A DNA stretch of 64,000 nt from Salinarimonas soli (GTDB lineage: Bacteria; Pseudomonadota; Alphaproteobacteria; Rhizobiales; Beijerinckiaceae): assembly GCF_008386575.1 (NCBI RefSeq), contig NZ_VUOA01000014.1, forward strand, positions 102,395 to 166,394, in the 5' to 3' direction. A program made the translations under genes and the position numbers. Positions 25,521 through 34,734 of the stretch are shown piece after piece (the first letter of the stretch is position 1; each line of letters starts with the position of its first letter). A model generated the notes under the pieces. The model worked only from the letters and a program-made list of their open reading frames with translations, was not told the origin of the DNA and searched no databases.

Positions 25521-26164
25521 CACTGTGCGGTTTCCACGGCCCGTGAGCCCGTTCGAGCTTGCAAGACGGTGCGAGATGGTGCGCGCCGGCGTGGGCTCAG
25601 GTGCCGCCGCGCCGGGCTTTGCGCCTGCCCTCCCTTATGCTGAGAGCCTGACCCGGGACGGTCCGCACCTGTCCCCCTCATGCTGAGGTGCCCTGCGTGA
25701 GCCGGGCCTCGAAGCACGCACCACAGGCGTGAGCCGGAGGGAGATCCCTGGAGCGCCCTTCGAGGCTCGCTCCGCTCGCGCCTCAGGACGAGGGGGGGGA
25801 GTGGGCCTTCTCGCCGGGCCGGTCCCGGAGCTGTCCGGCGAGACGGCCCAGGGCCCGTGAGACGGCGTGAGACGGGGCAAGCGGCGACGATGTTGTTGAC
25901 CTTAGCCCACCGAAATCCCGGCGGGCCCGAATGGCGCAAGATCCGTCTATCGTTCGGCACATCGCTCCCCTAGGCTCGACAGGCCGGCGTTCTCGGGGGA
26001 GCGGATCGATGGCGGGCATCATGTGGAGGGTCGTCGGCTCGGCGACCGGCCCCTTGCTCCGCCTCCTCACCCCTCCGGTCGGGCGCCGGCGATCCGGGCT
26101 CCACACCCCCATGGCGGCCCGGCCGTGAGCGCTCGCCCCCCTTCCCTCGCAGGACTCTCCCGCC
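25521..26164. other. Long intergenic region containing repeat copy 2
   Basis: About 640 bases between the divergent AraC and FixJ-like genes. The repeat at 25674-25794 occupies part of it. The rest shows no convincing coding sequence. The stretch around 25890-25930 is locally less GC-rich (contains GTTGTTGACC) and may hold a promoter, but no clear -10 box is visible. Confidence 0.5.
25674..25794. repeat. Dispersed palindromic intergenic repeat, copy 2 (inverted relative to copy 1)
   Basis: This copy begins CCCCTCATGCTGAGG, contains CTCGAAGCACGCACCAC and ends CCTCAGGACGAGGG. Read in the opposite direction, these match the ends and core of the repeat at 1008-1130. The central parts differ in sequence, as expected for a mobile or recombining palindromic element. 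Confidence 0.8.
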
Positions 26165-26806
26165 TTGCCCGCCTCGCCTGACCAGACCCCGCCCGCGACC
26201 GTCGTCGTGATCGACGACGACGGCCATGTCCGGGAGGCCCTCGGCGGCCTCTTCCGCTCCGTGGGCCTGCGGGTGGAGGTCTTCGCCTCGGTGCGGGACT
26301 ATACGTCGAGCGCGGTCGTCGACGCTCCCGGATGCCTCGTCCTCGACGTGCGTCTTCCGGGCCAGAGCGGCCTCGACTTCTTCGACGAGCGGCGGGGATC
26401 GGGCTCGCTTCCGCCCGTGATCTTCATCAGCGGCCATGCCGACGTGCAGATGTCGGTACGTGCCATCAAGGCCGGCGCGATCGATTTCTTCACGAAGCCC
26501 GTGCGCGACCAGGATCTCCTCGACGCCGTCCAGATCGCGATCGAGCGGGACCGCGCCCGCCGGGACGAGGCGCGGCGCACGGCCGAGGTGCGGGCAGGCC
26601 ATGCGAGCCTCACGCCGCGCGAGCGCGAGATCATGGGGCTCGTCGTGTCGGGGCTGCGCAACAAGCAGATCGCGGCGGCCTGCGGCCTCACCGAGGCCTC
26701 GGTCAAGTTCCACCGCGGCCATCTCATGCGCAAGATGGGAGCCGAATCCCTCGTCGACCTGGTGCGCATGTCGGACCTGCTGAAGGCCGGCTCGCCGGGG
26801 GAGTGA
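26165..26806 (+). CDS. FixJ/NarL-type response regulator
   Basis: The 213-residue protein has a receiver domain with the IDDD acidic cluster (about residues 16-19), phospho-acceptor Asp61 (LVLDVRLPG), ISGHAD for the conserved Thr/Ser position, and the lysine in FFTKPVR. A LuxR-type helix-turn-helix follows (about 148-205, LTPREREIMGLVVSGLRNKQ). The only plausible start is a TTG, just upstream of the receiver. No kinase gene is adjacent. Its receiver is clearly similar to that of the next regulator, so both may answer the same kinase. Confidence 0.9.
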   Translation: MPASPDQTPPATVVVIDDDGHVREALGGLFRSVGLRVEVFASVRDYTSSAVVDAPGCLVLDVRLPGQSGLDFFDERRGSGSLPPVIFISGHADVQMSVRAIKAGAIDFFTKPVRDQDLLDAVQIAIERDRARRDEARRTAEVRAGHASLTPREREIMGLVVSGLRNKQIAAACGLTEASVKFHRGHLMRKMGAESLVDLVRMSDLLKAGSPGE

Positions 26807-26964
26807 CCCCGGCCCGGCGCGGCCGGTACACCTTCGTTCAAGCGACCTCGACCAAAGTCGGGCCGGCCTCGACCGTGGTCTGAGAGCCCCCACCCCTTTG
26901 CAGGATGGATCGCGACGGGATCCCTCGGGTAACCTGCAGGCAAGCGGGACAGGGGAGAAGCCCT

Positions 26965-27846
26965 ATGAGTGCGAACGCGATGGCGGACGAAGCCGACGCA
27001 CCCCCGGCCGGTGATGTCAGCGAGGCGCGCCCCCAGACCCGGTTCCGCGGCTTCGAGCTCGTGATGGGATCGCGGGTCCTGCTGCGCGACGGGGTGCCGG
27101 TCGAGATCGGCAGCCGGGCCTTCGACCTGCTCGCGGTGCTCCTGCTCGCGCGCGGCACCATCGTGACGAAGGACGAGATCTTCCGGAACGTCTGGCCGCG
27201 CATGGTCGTGGAGGAGAGCAACCTGCGCTTCCAGATGGCCTGCCTGCGCAAGGTGCTGGGGCCCGACCGCGACGTCATCAAGACCGTCCCGGGGCGCGGC
27301 TATCTGCTCGCCGACGAGGCCGCGCCCGCCGAGACCCGCCGTCCCTTCCCCGGCGGCATGCCGCTCCTCGCCCTACCTGACGTCGCCCCCGCCAGGGCGA
27401 CGCCGGCCGAACGGCCCGTGCCCATGGCTCACCCGTCCGCCGGCGAGGCGCCGGAGGTAGTGCTCATCGAGGACGATCCCGATAGCCGCGACTCCCTCCA
27501 GAGCCTCCTGCGCTCGGCGGGGCTGAGCGTCGCTCCGTTCGGCTCGGTCCGCGCCTTCCTGGAGGGCGCGAGCCCCGCCCCGCCGCGCTGCGTGATCCTG
27601 GACGTGTGGCTGCCCGAGCGGAGCGGCCTGGAGTTCCAGGCCGACCTCATCCGGGCCGGGCTCCAGGTGCCGCTGATCTTCATCAGCGGCCATGCCGACG
27701 TCCATATGTCGGTTCGTGCCATGAAGGCCGGCGCCCTCGAGTTCCTGGTGAAGCCCGTGCGCCACCAGGAGCTTCTCGACGCGGTCCGGTCCGCCATCGC
27801 GGCGCCCGCCGGAGGAGCGTGGGACCTTGAGCGGCTCAGCGTCTGA
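26965..27846 (+). CDS. Transcription regulator with reversed order: winged helix then receiver
   Basis: The 293-residue protein starts with an OmpR-type winged helix (about residues 25-115, with VEIGSRAFDLLAVLLLARGT and VPGRGYLLAD). It ends with a FixJ-like receiver domain (about 163-283, phospho-acceptor Asp213 in VILDVWLPERSG, ISGHADVHMSVRAMKAGA, lysine in VKPVR). Canonical OmpR regulators have the opposite order. An AGGGGAGAAG ribosome-binding site precedes the chosen ATG. The receiver repeats the ISGHADV-x-MSVRA-x-KAGA segment of the protein at 26165, 158 bp upstream. Targets unknown. Confidence 0.85.
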   Translation: MSANAMADEADAPPAGDVSEARPQTRFRGFELVMGSRVLLRDGVPVEIGSRAFDLLAVLLLARGTIVTKDEIFRNVWPRMVVEESNLRFQMACLRKVLGPDRDVIKTVPGRGYLLADEAAPAETRRPFPGGMPLLALPDVAPARATPAERPVPMAHPSAGEAPEVVLIEDDPDSRDSLQSLLRSAGLSVAPFGSVRAFLEGASPAPPRCVILDVWLPERSGLEFQADLIRAGLQVPLIFISGHADVHMSVRAMKAGALEFLVKPVRHQELLDAVRSAIAAPAGGAWDLERLSV

Positions 27847-27883
27847 CCGCGGGCCCGCGGCCCGCGGCAACCCGCGCGCCGTC

Positions 27884-28366
27884 TCATCCCATCAGGGCCG
27901 AGAGCTGGTGTCGGGCGCGGTGGACGCGGCTCTTGATCGTGCCCGTCACGACGCCTGCGCGCTCGGCGGCCTCCGCATAGCTGTGCCCCTCGCCCCCGAG
28001 CAGCATGAGCACCTCCCGCTGCTCCGAGCTGAGCCGGTCGAGGGCGTACTGGAGCGAGAGGCGCACGACGACGGCCTCCTGCGGCGCCGGGATCTCCATC
28101 CGGTCGGCGAAGACCCCGTCGGGATCGTCCACCTCGTGCCGGCGGCGGCGGTGGCCGCCGATGAACGAGTTGCGCAGGATCGTGAAGAGCCAGGCCTCCA
28201 GCTTCGTGCCGGGCGAGAACTGGTGTCGCGCCGCCCAGGCCTTGAGGGCCGTCTCCTGGACGAGATCGTCGGCAGCGTCCGCGTCGCGCGTCAGCGAGCG
28301 GGCATAGGCCTTCAGGGCCGGCAGGGCGGCCACGAGCCCGGCTCCGAGAGAGGCGTCGTGGGTCAT
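27884..28366 (-). CDS. ECF-type RNA polymerase sigma factor
   Basis: The 160-residue protein has sigma region 2 (DAADDLVQETALKAWAARHQ, about residues 30-50, then LEAWLFTILRNSFI) and region 4 (SSEQREVLMLLGGEGHSYAE and VTGTIKSRVHRAR, about 108-155). There is no region 3, as expected for an ECF sigma factor. The sequence resembles the EcfG-like groups common in alphaproteobacteria. The start is supported by a GGAGG 9 bases upstream. No anti-sigma or PhyR-like gene is adjacent, so how it is released is unknown. Confidence 0.88.
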   Translation of the reverse strand: MTHDASLGAGLVAALPALKAYARSLTRDADAADDLVQETALKAWAARHQFSPGTKLEAWLFTILRNSFIGGHRRRRHEVDDPDGVFADRMEIPAPQEAVVVRLSLQYALDRLSSEQREVLMLLGGEGHSYAEAAERAGVVTGTIKSRVHRARHQLSALMG

Positions 28367-28649
28367 GGTGCTCGTCCTCCGGGTCCGGGGCGCCCCTCGG
28401 GCGAACCCATGGGGCGGGGTGCGGCCGTCGCCAGCCTTGTGGGGACTGTCGCCCGGCTGGGCCGCCCGCGATTGCTCGCGCTTGCTGCGGGTTTCCCGGC
28501 ACGACGACAGGAACGGCGGCGTGGGGGCCGTCCGCCGCTCGGTCGTGCGAACCCGACAAGGCGGATCTTCATCGGGGACTTCGACGGGGTGACATTGCGG
28601 CTTCGGTCGGCCGGCTCGGCGGACCGTTCGATGCCGCGAGGAGCTGCCC

Positions 28650-29993
28650 ATGCACCCCGAACCACAGCCACCCGGCGCCCCCCGTCCGACCCCCTGGTAC
28701 GGGGTCCTCTACGTGCAGGTGCTCGCGGCGATCGTCGCGGGCGTCGCGGTGGGCTACGCCTATCCGGGCCTCGGTGCCGCCCTCAAGCCGCTGGGCGACG
28801 CCTTTATCGGGCTCATCAAGATGATGATCGCGCCCGTGATCTTCTGCACGGTCGTGCACGGCATCGCGTCCATGAGCGACCTCAAGAGCGTCGGGCGGGT
28901 CGGGCTGAAGGCGCTGGTCTATTTCGAGGTGGTCTCGACGGCGGCCCTCGCGATCGGGCTCGTGGTCGGGCGGACGGTCCGGCCTGGCGCCGGGTTCGAC
29001 ATCGACGCCACGGCCCTCGACCCGCGTGCGGTGGAGAGCTACGTGCGCCGGGCCGGCGAGGGTTCGTTCGTCGACCACCTCATGGCCATCGTGCCCTCCA
29101 CCTTCGTCGATGCCTTCGCCAAGGGCGACCTCCTGCAGGTCCTGCTGGTATCGGTCCTCTCGGGCGTCGCGGTCTCCCGGATGGGCGCTCCCGGGCAGCG
29201 CATCGCGGCAGCCGTCGACCTCGCGGGGCAGATGTTCTTCCGCATCATCGGCCTCATCGTCCGGCTCGCCCCCATCGGGGCGTTCGGCGCGATGGCGTTC
29301 ACGGTGGGGGCCTATGGCCTGGGCTCGCTGTGGAACCTCGTCCAGCTCGTGGCGACGTTCTACCTGACGAGCGCGATCTTTGTGCTCCTGGTCCTCGGCA
29401 GCATCGCGCGGCTCAACGGCTTCTCGATCCTGCGGCTCGTCCGTTACATCGGGGACGAGCTCCTCATCGTTCTCGGCACCTCGTCCTCCGAGACCGTCCT
29501 GCCGCACATGATCCAGAAGCTCCAGACGCTCGGCGCGTCGCCGTCGGTGGTCGGGCTCGTCGTGCCGACCGGCTACTCGTTCAACCTCGACGGCACGAAC
29601 ATCTACATCACCCTTGCGGTGCTCTTCCTGGCGCAGGCCACGAACACGCCGCTGACGCTAACCCAGGAGCTCACGATCCTGGCCGTCGCGATGCTCACCT
29701 CCAAGGGGGCGTCGGGGGTGACGGGAGCCGGCTTCGTCACCCTCGCCGCGACCCTCTCGATCGTACCCGACATCCCGATCCAGGCCCTCGCGATCCTGGT
29801 CGGCATCGACAAGTTCATGAGCGAGTGCCGCGCCCTGACGAACCTCGTCGGCAACGCGGTCGCGACCCTCGTCGTGGCGCGCTGGGAGGGGGCGCTCGAC
29901 GCCGGGCGCCTGACCCGCGAGCTGGCCGGAGGGCCCGGGCGCGGGACGACCGACGCGGCGCCGATGGCAGGCGCCCGGGGGCTCCCCTCTTGA
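28650..29993 (+). CDS. dctA: C4-dicarboxylate:cation symporter
   Basis: The 447-residue membrane protein matches the DctA/glutamate transporter family. It has an N-terminal [20 protein letters not shown] helix, [20 protein letters not shown], and the serine-rich motif [16 protein letters not shown] (re-entrant loop). The [10 protein letters not shown] segment follows, then [20 protein letters not shown] near the C-terminus. DctA takes up succinate, fumarate and malate with protons or sodium. GAGGAG precedes the ATG. A stem (GGGGCTC/GAGCCCC, 29978-29998) overlaps the stop and may act in termination. The divergent sigma factor and the AraC gene downstream are possible regulators. Confidence 0.93.
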   Translation: MHPEPQPPGAPRPTPWYGVLYVQVLAAIVAGVAVGYAYPGLGAALKPLGDAFIGLIKMMIAPVIFCTVVHGIASMSDLKSVGRVGLKALVYFEVVSTAALAIGLVVGRTVRPGAGFDIDATALDPRAVESYVRRAGEGSFVDHLMAIVPSTFVDAFAKGDLLQVLLVSVLSGVAVSRMGAPGQRIAAAVDLAGQMFFRIIGLIVRLAPIGAFGAMAFTVGAYGLGSLWNLVQLVATFYLTSAIFVLLVLGSIARLNGFSILRLVRYIGDELLIVLGTSSSETVLPHMIQKLQTLGASPSVVGLVVPTGYSFNLDGTNIYITLAVLFLAQATNTPLTLTQELTILAVAMLTSKGASGVTGAGFVTLAATLSIVPDIPIQALAILVGIDKFMSECRALTNLVGNAVATLVVARWEGALDAGRLTRELAGGPGRGTTDAAPMAGARGLPS

Positions 29994-30108
29994 GCCCCGC
30001 AAGGCCCGTGCAATCCGGAGCTTTCGGGCGGTTTCCAGCAACGATCTCCAATCGCGCGGGCGGACCCGTCAGCATCATTCCCCGCATCCTTACGACCGGG
30101 AGCCCTCC

Positions 30109-31002
30109 GTGACCGTCAACGTTCAACCCGCAAGCCTCTGGACCGGGCAACCGCTCACCCCGCAGCCGAGCCCCGGCGGCGACGCGAGCGAGCGGACGAT
30201 CCCAGGCCTCGCGCGGATCCGGCGCGCCCGGGGCCCGGCGGGCCCCCATGCCCTCCCCGCCTCCCCGGAGCCGACGCTGCTCCTCACCCGCGGACGGCTG
30301 GCCCAGGGCACCATGCGCAGCGGCGGCGCGGCTCGCCCGTTCACGCTGGCGCCGGGACAGGTTCTCGTCCTGCCGCCGGGTCCGGCCGCGGAGATGCGGC
30401 TCGACCAGGAGCACGATCTCCTGGTGCTCACGATCGATCCTGCCGGGCCAGCCGGAGCGTCGCCCCTGACGGGCGATCTGGACGGCCTGGGGCTCGGCGC
30501 CCGCACGAGCCCGCTCATCACGGCTCTTTGCGAAAGCCTCTGGGCGGAGCGCGACGACACGCCCGACGGCGGTTTCGACCGCAGCCGCGTCGCGACCCTC
30601 CGGCACGAGCTCGCCCGCCTGTCGCGCGCGGCCCCGGCGCGGTCGACGGGAGGGCTGGCGCCCTGGGCGCTGCGCCGGGTGATGGCCCACATCGACGCCT
30701 CCGTCTCCGACGCCCTCACCCTCGACGAGCTCGCCGGGGTGGCGCGGCTCTCGACCTATCATTTCGCGCGCGCCTTCAAGGCCTCGACGGGACTGCCGCC
30801 CCATCGCTGGATCCAGATGCGGCGCATCGAGCGCGCCAAGGAGCTCCTGGCCGGACGCGGCATGCGAGTCGTGGATGTGGCGGCGGCGGTGGGCTACGAG
30901 AATCCCAGCCGCTTCGCAAAGCTGTTTCACCGCGAGACGGGCCTCTCGCCGCGCGCATTCGGCCGCCGGTCGGAGCCGGCCGCCGCGCGCTCGGCAAGTT
31001 GA
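30109..31002 (+). CDS. AraC-family transcriptional regulator with cupin-like N-terminus
   Basis: The 297-residue protein has a C-terminal AraC double helix-turn-helix (LTLDELAGVARLSTYHFARA and VVDVAAAVGYENPSRFAKLF, about residues 200-290). A GLPPHRWIQMRRIERAKELL linker lies between the two. The N-terminal half (about 60-130) looks like a small beta-rich sensor (PFTLAPGQVLVLPPGPAAEM). It lies 115 bp after dctA in the same direction; control of dicarboxylate uptake would be plausible but is not shown. Confidence 0.88.
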   Translation: MTVNVQPASLWTGQPLTPQPSPGGDASERTIPGLARIRRARGPAGPHALPASPEPTLLLTRGRLAQGTMRSGGAARPFTLAPGQVLVLPPGPAAEMRLDQEHDLLVLTIDPAGPAGASPLTGDLDGLGLGARTSPLITALCESLWAERDDTPDGGFDRSRVATLRHELARLSRAAPARSTGGLAPWALRRVMAHIDASVSDALTLDELAGVARLSTYHFARAFKASTGLPPHRWIQMRRIERAKELLAGRGMRVVDVAAAVGYENPSRFAKLFHRETGLSPRAFGRRSEPAAARSAS

Positions 31003-31114
31003 ACGTAGTCGAGCTGTGGTTTTCCTTCCGTAACGTCATGTTCGTATCAGCAACCTACGGCGACGGTTGTCTTCCAGGTGTCGCGATCGACCTGCGACGA
31101 GCCTCGTTCGTTCC

Positions 31115-31141
31115 GTAAACACATCACCCGCGCGTGTTTAC
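31115..31141. promoter_or_regulatory. Inverted repeat GTAAACAC-N11-GTGTTTAC
   Basis: A perfect 8-bp inverted repeat lies in the AT-richer 237-bp gap upstream of the hybrid histidine kinase gene, about 100 bases before its start. The spacing and symmetry suit a dimeric regulator. No T-run follows, so a terminator is less likely. Confidence 0.45.
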
Positions 31142-31239
31142 TGCCTGCGGCATGACGTTCACCGCCGTGCCAAGCGCTTGTGTCCTCCCGCCCCCGGGCT
31201 ATGATCCTGCGACTCGTACCCGAGGCGAAGGCGGGCCTG

Positions 31240-33528
31240 ATGAACCTGGTCGGATGGGCGATCACGCGTCTGCACGACGACGAGATCGTCACCTACAGGG
31301 CGTGGAACCCGTTCCTCGGCCAATCCGTCCTCATGCGCGCCCCTGGCAGGGACGGGCTGGACGAGGGCGTCGCCGAGACGCTCCGGCGGGAGCACGCGCT
31401 GGCCGATCGCCTGGAGCCGGACTGGGCGGCGCGCCCGCTGCGGATGATCCGGCACGAGGAGCGGCCCGCCCTCCTTCTCTCCGATCCCGGCGGTGCCGTC
31501 CTGGCCGCGGCGGTCGCGAGCCCGCTTGCCGTCGACCGCGTTCTGCGGCTGGGCGAGAGCCTGTCGGACGCGATCCGGCGGGCGCATGAAGCGGGTCTCG
31601 TCCATGGCGACATCCGGCCGGCCAACGTTCTCGTCACCGATGGGGACCGTTGCCGGCTCACCGGCTTCGGCCGCGCCCGACCGCGCCTGACCGGCGAGAC
31701 CGGGGGAGCGGCGCGCGACGCGGACCCGCGCGACGACCTCCATGCGCTCGGGTCTCTTCTCTACGCGCTCGTGACCGGGACATCTCCCACGCCCGGCCGC
31801 CCGGCCCGACCTGGCGAGCGGGCGGAGGGCGTCCCGGCCCGGCTCGACGAGACGATCCTCCGGCTTCTCGCGCCGGATCCCGCTCATCGCCACGCCTCCG
31901 CCGAGCAGGTGGTCGCGGATCTCAGCGCCTGCGCGGCCGACCTCGGGTCGCGGCGCGGATCTCCAGCCGTGCGCCCCGCCGGCGATCGGGCGCGGCTCCT
32001 CGAGGCCGTTCGGATCCTCTCGCGGCAGCTCACCCCGGAGGACGTCGGCAGGACCCTCGTGCGCCTTGGCATCGATCTAGCCGGCGCCTCGTCGGGAACG
32101 CTCGTTCTCCTTGCGCACGAGCCGCATGTCGCAGCGGCGAGCGGCACCGGACCGTCAGGAGCCGCGCTTACGGAGCGCTTGGGCGCGGTCGTTCGCGAGG
32201 TGGCGGGGGCGGGTCGCGCGCTCGTCCTGGGCCCCTCCCCCGCCCTCGTCTTGGGGGTTCCCTTGATCGAGGAGGAGAGCCCCGTCGGCGTCCTGTGCCT
32301 CACCTTCGCTCCGGGGGCCGCGCCCCCGGGCATGGACATGATCGAGGCCGTCGCCGCGCTGGCGGCCCAGGGCGCCACCTCGCTCGCGACCGCGCGCCGC
32401 CACATGGATGTGGTGCTCCGGGAGGCCCTCTTGAGCGAGGGCGAGCACCTGAGCCACGCGGGCAGCTGGTGCATGCACCTCGCCTCGGGGCGGCTCACCT
32501 GGTCGCCGGAGCACTTCCGGATCCTCGGCATGGAGCCTGACCCGGCCGGCTCCACGCGGCTCGACTGGTTCCTCGAAAGGGTGCACCCGGACGACCGCCA
32601 GCGTTGCGACGAGCTCTTCGCGGCGGCCGTTCGCGACCGGCGCGTCTTCGAGCTCGACTACCGCGTCAAGTCGCTCGACGGGCAGATCAGGCACGTCCAC
32701 GGCTCCGGCCGGCCGCTCTACGATTCCGCGGGCGAGGTTCACTACTATATCGGCATGCTGATGGACGTGACCCGCCGGAAGCTCGCGGAGGACCGTTTCC
32801 AGCAGGCCCAGGCCGAGCTCGCCCACGTCAACCGCATCGCCATGCTGGGCGAGCTGGTGGCCTCGATCGCCCACGAGGTGAGCCAGCCCATCGGTGCGGG
32901 ATCCACGAATTGCGAGGCGGCGCTGCGCTGGCTCCAGCGCGCGGAGCCCGATCTCGTCGAGGTCGAGAACGCCATCCGGCGCGCCATCCAGAACGGGCGC
33001 CGGGCGGGAGACGTGCTCAACCGGCTGCGGGCGCTCGTACGCAACAGCCCGCCCGAGCTCGTCGCCCTCGACCTCAACGCGGTGGTTCACGAGGCCTTGC
33101 CCGTGATCCAGCAGGAGCTGTCCCGCCGCGAGGTCACCCTCGAGCTGGGGCTCGCGCCGGACGCCCTCGAGGTGGCCGGGGACGCGATCCAGCTGCAGCA
33201 GGTGATGATCAACCTCGTGGTCAACGCCGCGCAGGCGATGGAGACGATGCGCGATCGCCGCCGCGTGGTGAAGCTCACCACGCTCGCGGGCGAGGGCGAC
33301 CACGCCCGCCTCGTGGTTCGCGACACGGGACCGGGCCTCGACGCCGAGACCCGGGAGCGCCTGTTCAGCGCCTTCTTCACGACGAAGCCGAACGGGCTGG
33401 GCGTCGGCCTCTCGATCTGCCGCTCGATCATCGAGAGCCACGCCGGCACGATTCGCGCCCTCCCGGCGGAGGGCGGCGGGGCCGTCTTCGAGGTCAGCCT
33501 CCCGCGCCTGCGGGGCGCCAGGGCCTGA
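31240..33528 (+). CDS. Hybrid sensor histidine kinase with N-terminal Ser/Thr pseudokinase, GAF-like and PAS domains
   Basis: The 762-residue protein begins with a Ser/Thr-kinase-like domain (about residues 1-250). Its catalytic loop reads HGDIRPANVL (HRD changed to HGD) and its DFG position reads TGFGR, so it is probably inactive. A GAF-like region follows (about 255-400), then PAS (about 405-525, HPDDRQRC). The histidine kinase core has His545 in IAHEVSQPI, the N-box MINLVVNAAQAM, the G1 box DTGPGLD and G2 GLGVGLSICRSI, all intact. The ATG at 31240 is preferred over one 13 codons upstream because it aligns with the start of the related kinase at 50261 (M-x-L-x-G-Y/W-A). No partner regulator is adjacent. 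Confidence 0.85.
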   Translation: MNLVGWAITRLHDDEIVTYRAWNPFLGQSVLMRAPGRDGLDEGVAETLRREHALADRLEPDWAARPLRMIRHEERPALLLSDPGGAVLAAAVASPLAVDRVLRLGESLSDAIRRAHEAGLVHGDIRPANVLVTDGDRCRLTGFGRARPRLTGETGGAARDADPRDDLHALGSLLYALVTGTSPTPGRPARPGERAEGVPARLDETILRLLAPDPAHRHASAEQVVADLSACAADLGSRRGSPAVRPAGDRARLLEAVRILSRQLTPEDVGRTLVRLGIDLAGASSGTLVLLAHEPHVAAASGTGPSGAALTERLGAVVREVAGAGRALVLGPSPALVLGVPLIEEESPVGVLCLTFAPGAAPPGMDMIEAVAALAAQGATSLATARRHMDVVLREALLSEGEHLSHAGSWCMHLASGRLTWSPEHFRILGMEPDPAGSTRLDWFLERVHPDDRQRCDELFAAAVRDRRVFELDYRVKSLDGQIRHVHGSGRPLYDSAGEVHYYIGMLMDVTRRKLAEDRFQQAQAELAHVNRIAMLGELVASIAHEVSQPIGAGSTNCEAALRWLQRAEPDLVEVENAIRRAIQNGRRAGDVLNRLRALVRNSPPELVALDLNAVVHEALPVIQQELSRREVTLELGLAPDALEVAGDAIQLQQVMINLVVNAAQAMETMRDRRRVVKLTTLAGEGDHARLVVRDTGPGLDAETRERLFSAFFTTKPNGLGVGLSICRSIIESHAGTIRALPAEGGGAVFEVSLPRLRGARA

Positions 33529-33745
33529 GCGGCGGCGCGGCTTTAACAAATGCCGGAAGCCCGGCACGCGCCTCGAAATCCTGATTTTCCTTACGACGTA
33601 ATGGGTTGGCCAGTGGCGAAGCGTTCACCTCAAGCGGGCGAGCCGGGAGCTTTACAGGTTTTTACGACGTTTAATTCCGTGGTGGCGGTGGGCGGTGCGA
33701 AGCTGAATGCGTCGAGATCGATTCCTCGATGTTTGAGGCAGACCC

Positions 33746-34723
33746 ATGTCCCCCGTCGCCAGCGCCGCTCCTCCGACGTCCGCTGGGCCAAGCCAGGCCC
33801 GCGCTCGCCAGCGCCGCCTGTCCATCCCGGCCGGGCGCCCGTATTCCTTCGCGCTCCCGATGCTGCCGCCCCGCGCGCCGCGGATCGGAACCGATCGCCC
33901 CGCCGGGTCACGCTCGCTCATGCTGCGGGACGGGGCCGCCATCCACGTGAAGGATTGGGGAACGGGACGGCCCGTGGTGTTCAGCCATGCCTGGCCGCTG
34001 TCCTCGGACGCGTTCGACCCGCAGATGCGCTTCCTCGCCGCGCGGGGCCTGCGCTGCGTGGCGCATGACCGGCGCGGCCACGGCCGCTCGAGCAGGACCC
34101 TCGCCGGGCACGACATGGACACCTACGCGGACGACCTGCACGAGCTGCTCAAGGCCTACGACCTGCGCGACGCCATCCTCGTCGGGCACGGCGCGGGCGG
34201 CGGCGAGGTGGTGCGCTATCTCGGCCGCTACGGATCGGAGCGCGTCTCCAAGGTCGCGCTGATCGGCGCCATCCCGCCGCTGATGCTGCGGACGAAGGAC
34301 AACCCGGAGGGCACGCCCATCGAGACCTTCGACCGCATGCGCGAATCGATGCTCACGGACCGGGCCGGCTTCTTCCGGGACTTCGCCGCCACGTTCTTCG
34401 GCTGCGAGCGCGAGGGCGCCGACGCGGCGACGCGCGAGGCCTTCGTCGACCAGGGCATGCGCACGGGCCTCACCGCCGCCTATTTCGGGATCTCGGCCCT
34501 CTCGGAGACCGACCTCACGGACGATCTGCGGCGGGTCGACGTGCCGGCCCTCGTGATCCACGGCGGCGACGACCGCTTCGTGCCCGTCGAGGCCTCGGCC
34601 CTGAAGGCGGCACGGCTGATCCGCAACACGACCCTCAAGATCTACCAGGGCGCCTCCCACGGCCTGTGCGCCACGCACACCGACTGGGTGAACGAGGACC
34701 TCCTGGATTTCATCACGGGTTAG
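33746..34723 (+). CDS. Alpha/beta hydrolase (haloperoxidase-like) lacking the nucleophile serine
   Basis: The 325-residue protein has an alpha/beta-hydrolase domain from about residue 58 (IHVKDWGTGRPVVFSHAWPL). This matches the cofactor-free haloperoxidase/arylesterase group (AHDRRGHGRSSR). The catalytic acid (IHGGDDRFVP) and histidine (GASHGLCATH) regions are present. The nucleophile elbow, which should read GHSxGG, reads GHGAGGGEVVRY, with Gly149 encoded by GGC at 34190. The first about 57 residues are a low-complexity extension with no clear signal peptide. If the sequence is right, classical serine hydrolase chemistry is lost. Confidence 0.85.
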   Translation: MSPVASAAPPTSAGPSQARARQRRLSIPAGRPYSFALPMLPPRAPRIGTDRPAGSRSLMLRDGAAIHVKDWGTGRPVVFSHAWPLSSDAFDPQMRFLAARGLRCVAHDRRGHGRSSRTLAGHDMDTYADDLHELLKAYDLRDAILVGHGAGGGEVVRYLGRYGSERVSKVALIGAIPPLMLRTKDNPEGTPIETFDRMRESMLTDRAGFFRDFAATFFGCEREGADAATREAFVDQGMRTGLTAAYFGISALSETDLTDDLRRVDVPALVIHGGDDRFVPVEASALKAARLIRNTTLKIYQGASHGLCATHTDWVNEDLLDFITG

Positions 34724-34734
34724 CGGCACGCGTG

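Noticed and set aside
26840-26880. GACC/GGTC-rich repeats before the winged-helix-receiver gene as an autoregulatory site
   Set aside because: Imperfect and short; similar words arise often at this GC content.
27884-28366. Calling the ECF sigma factor a true EcfG of the general stress response
   Set aside because: No PhyR or NepR gene is adjacent and no GGAAC-N16/17-CGTT promoter was seen nearby; only family-level resemblance is supported.
33551-33566. Hairpin TGCCGG-AAGC-CCGGCA after the hybrid kinase as a terminator
   Set aside because: Only 6 bp and no T-run on either side; too weak to call in DNA this GC-rich.
33591-33670. Two TTACGACGT words 71 bp apart before the hydrolase gene as an operator pair
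   Set aside because: Only two short, non-palindromic copies with no recurrence elsewhere; chance cannot be excluded.
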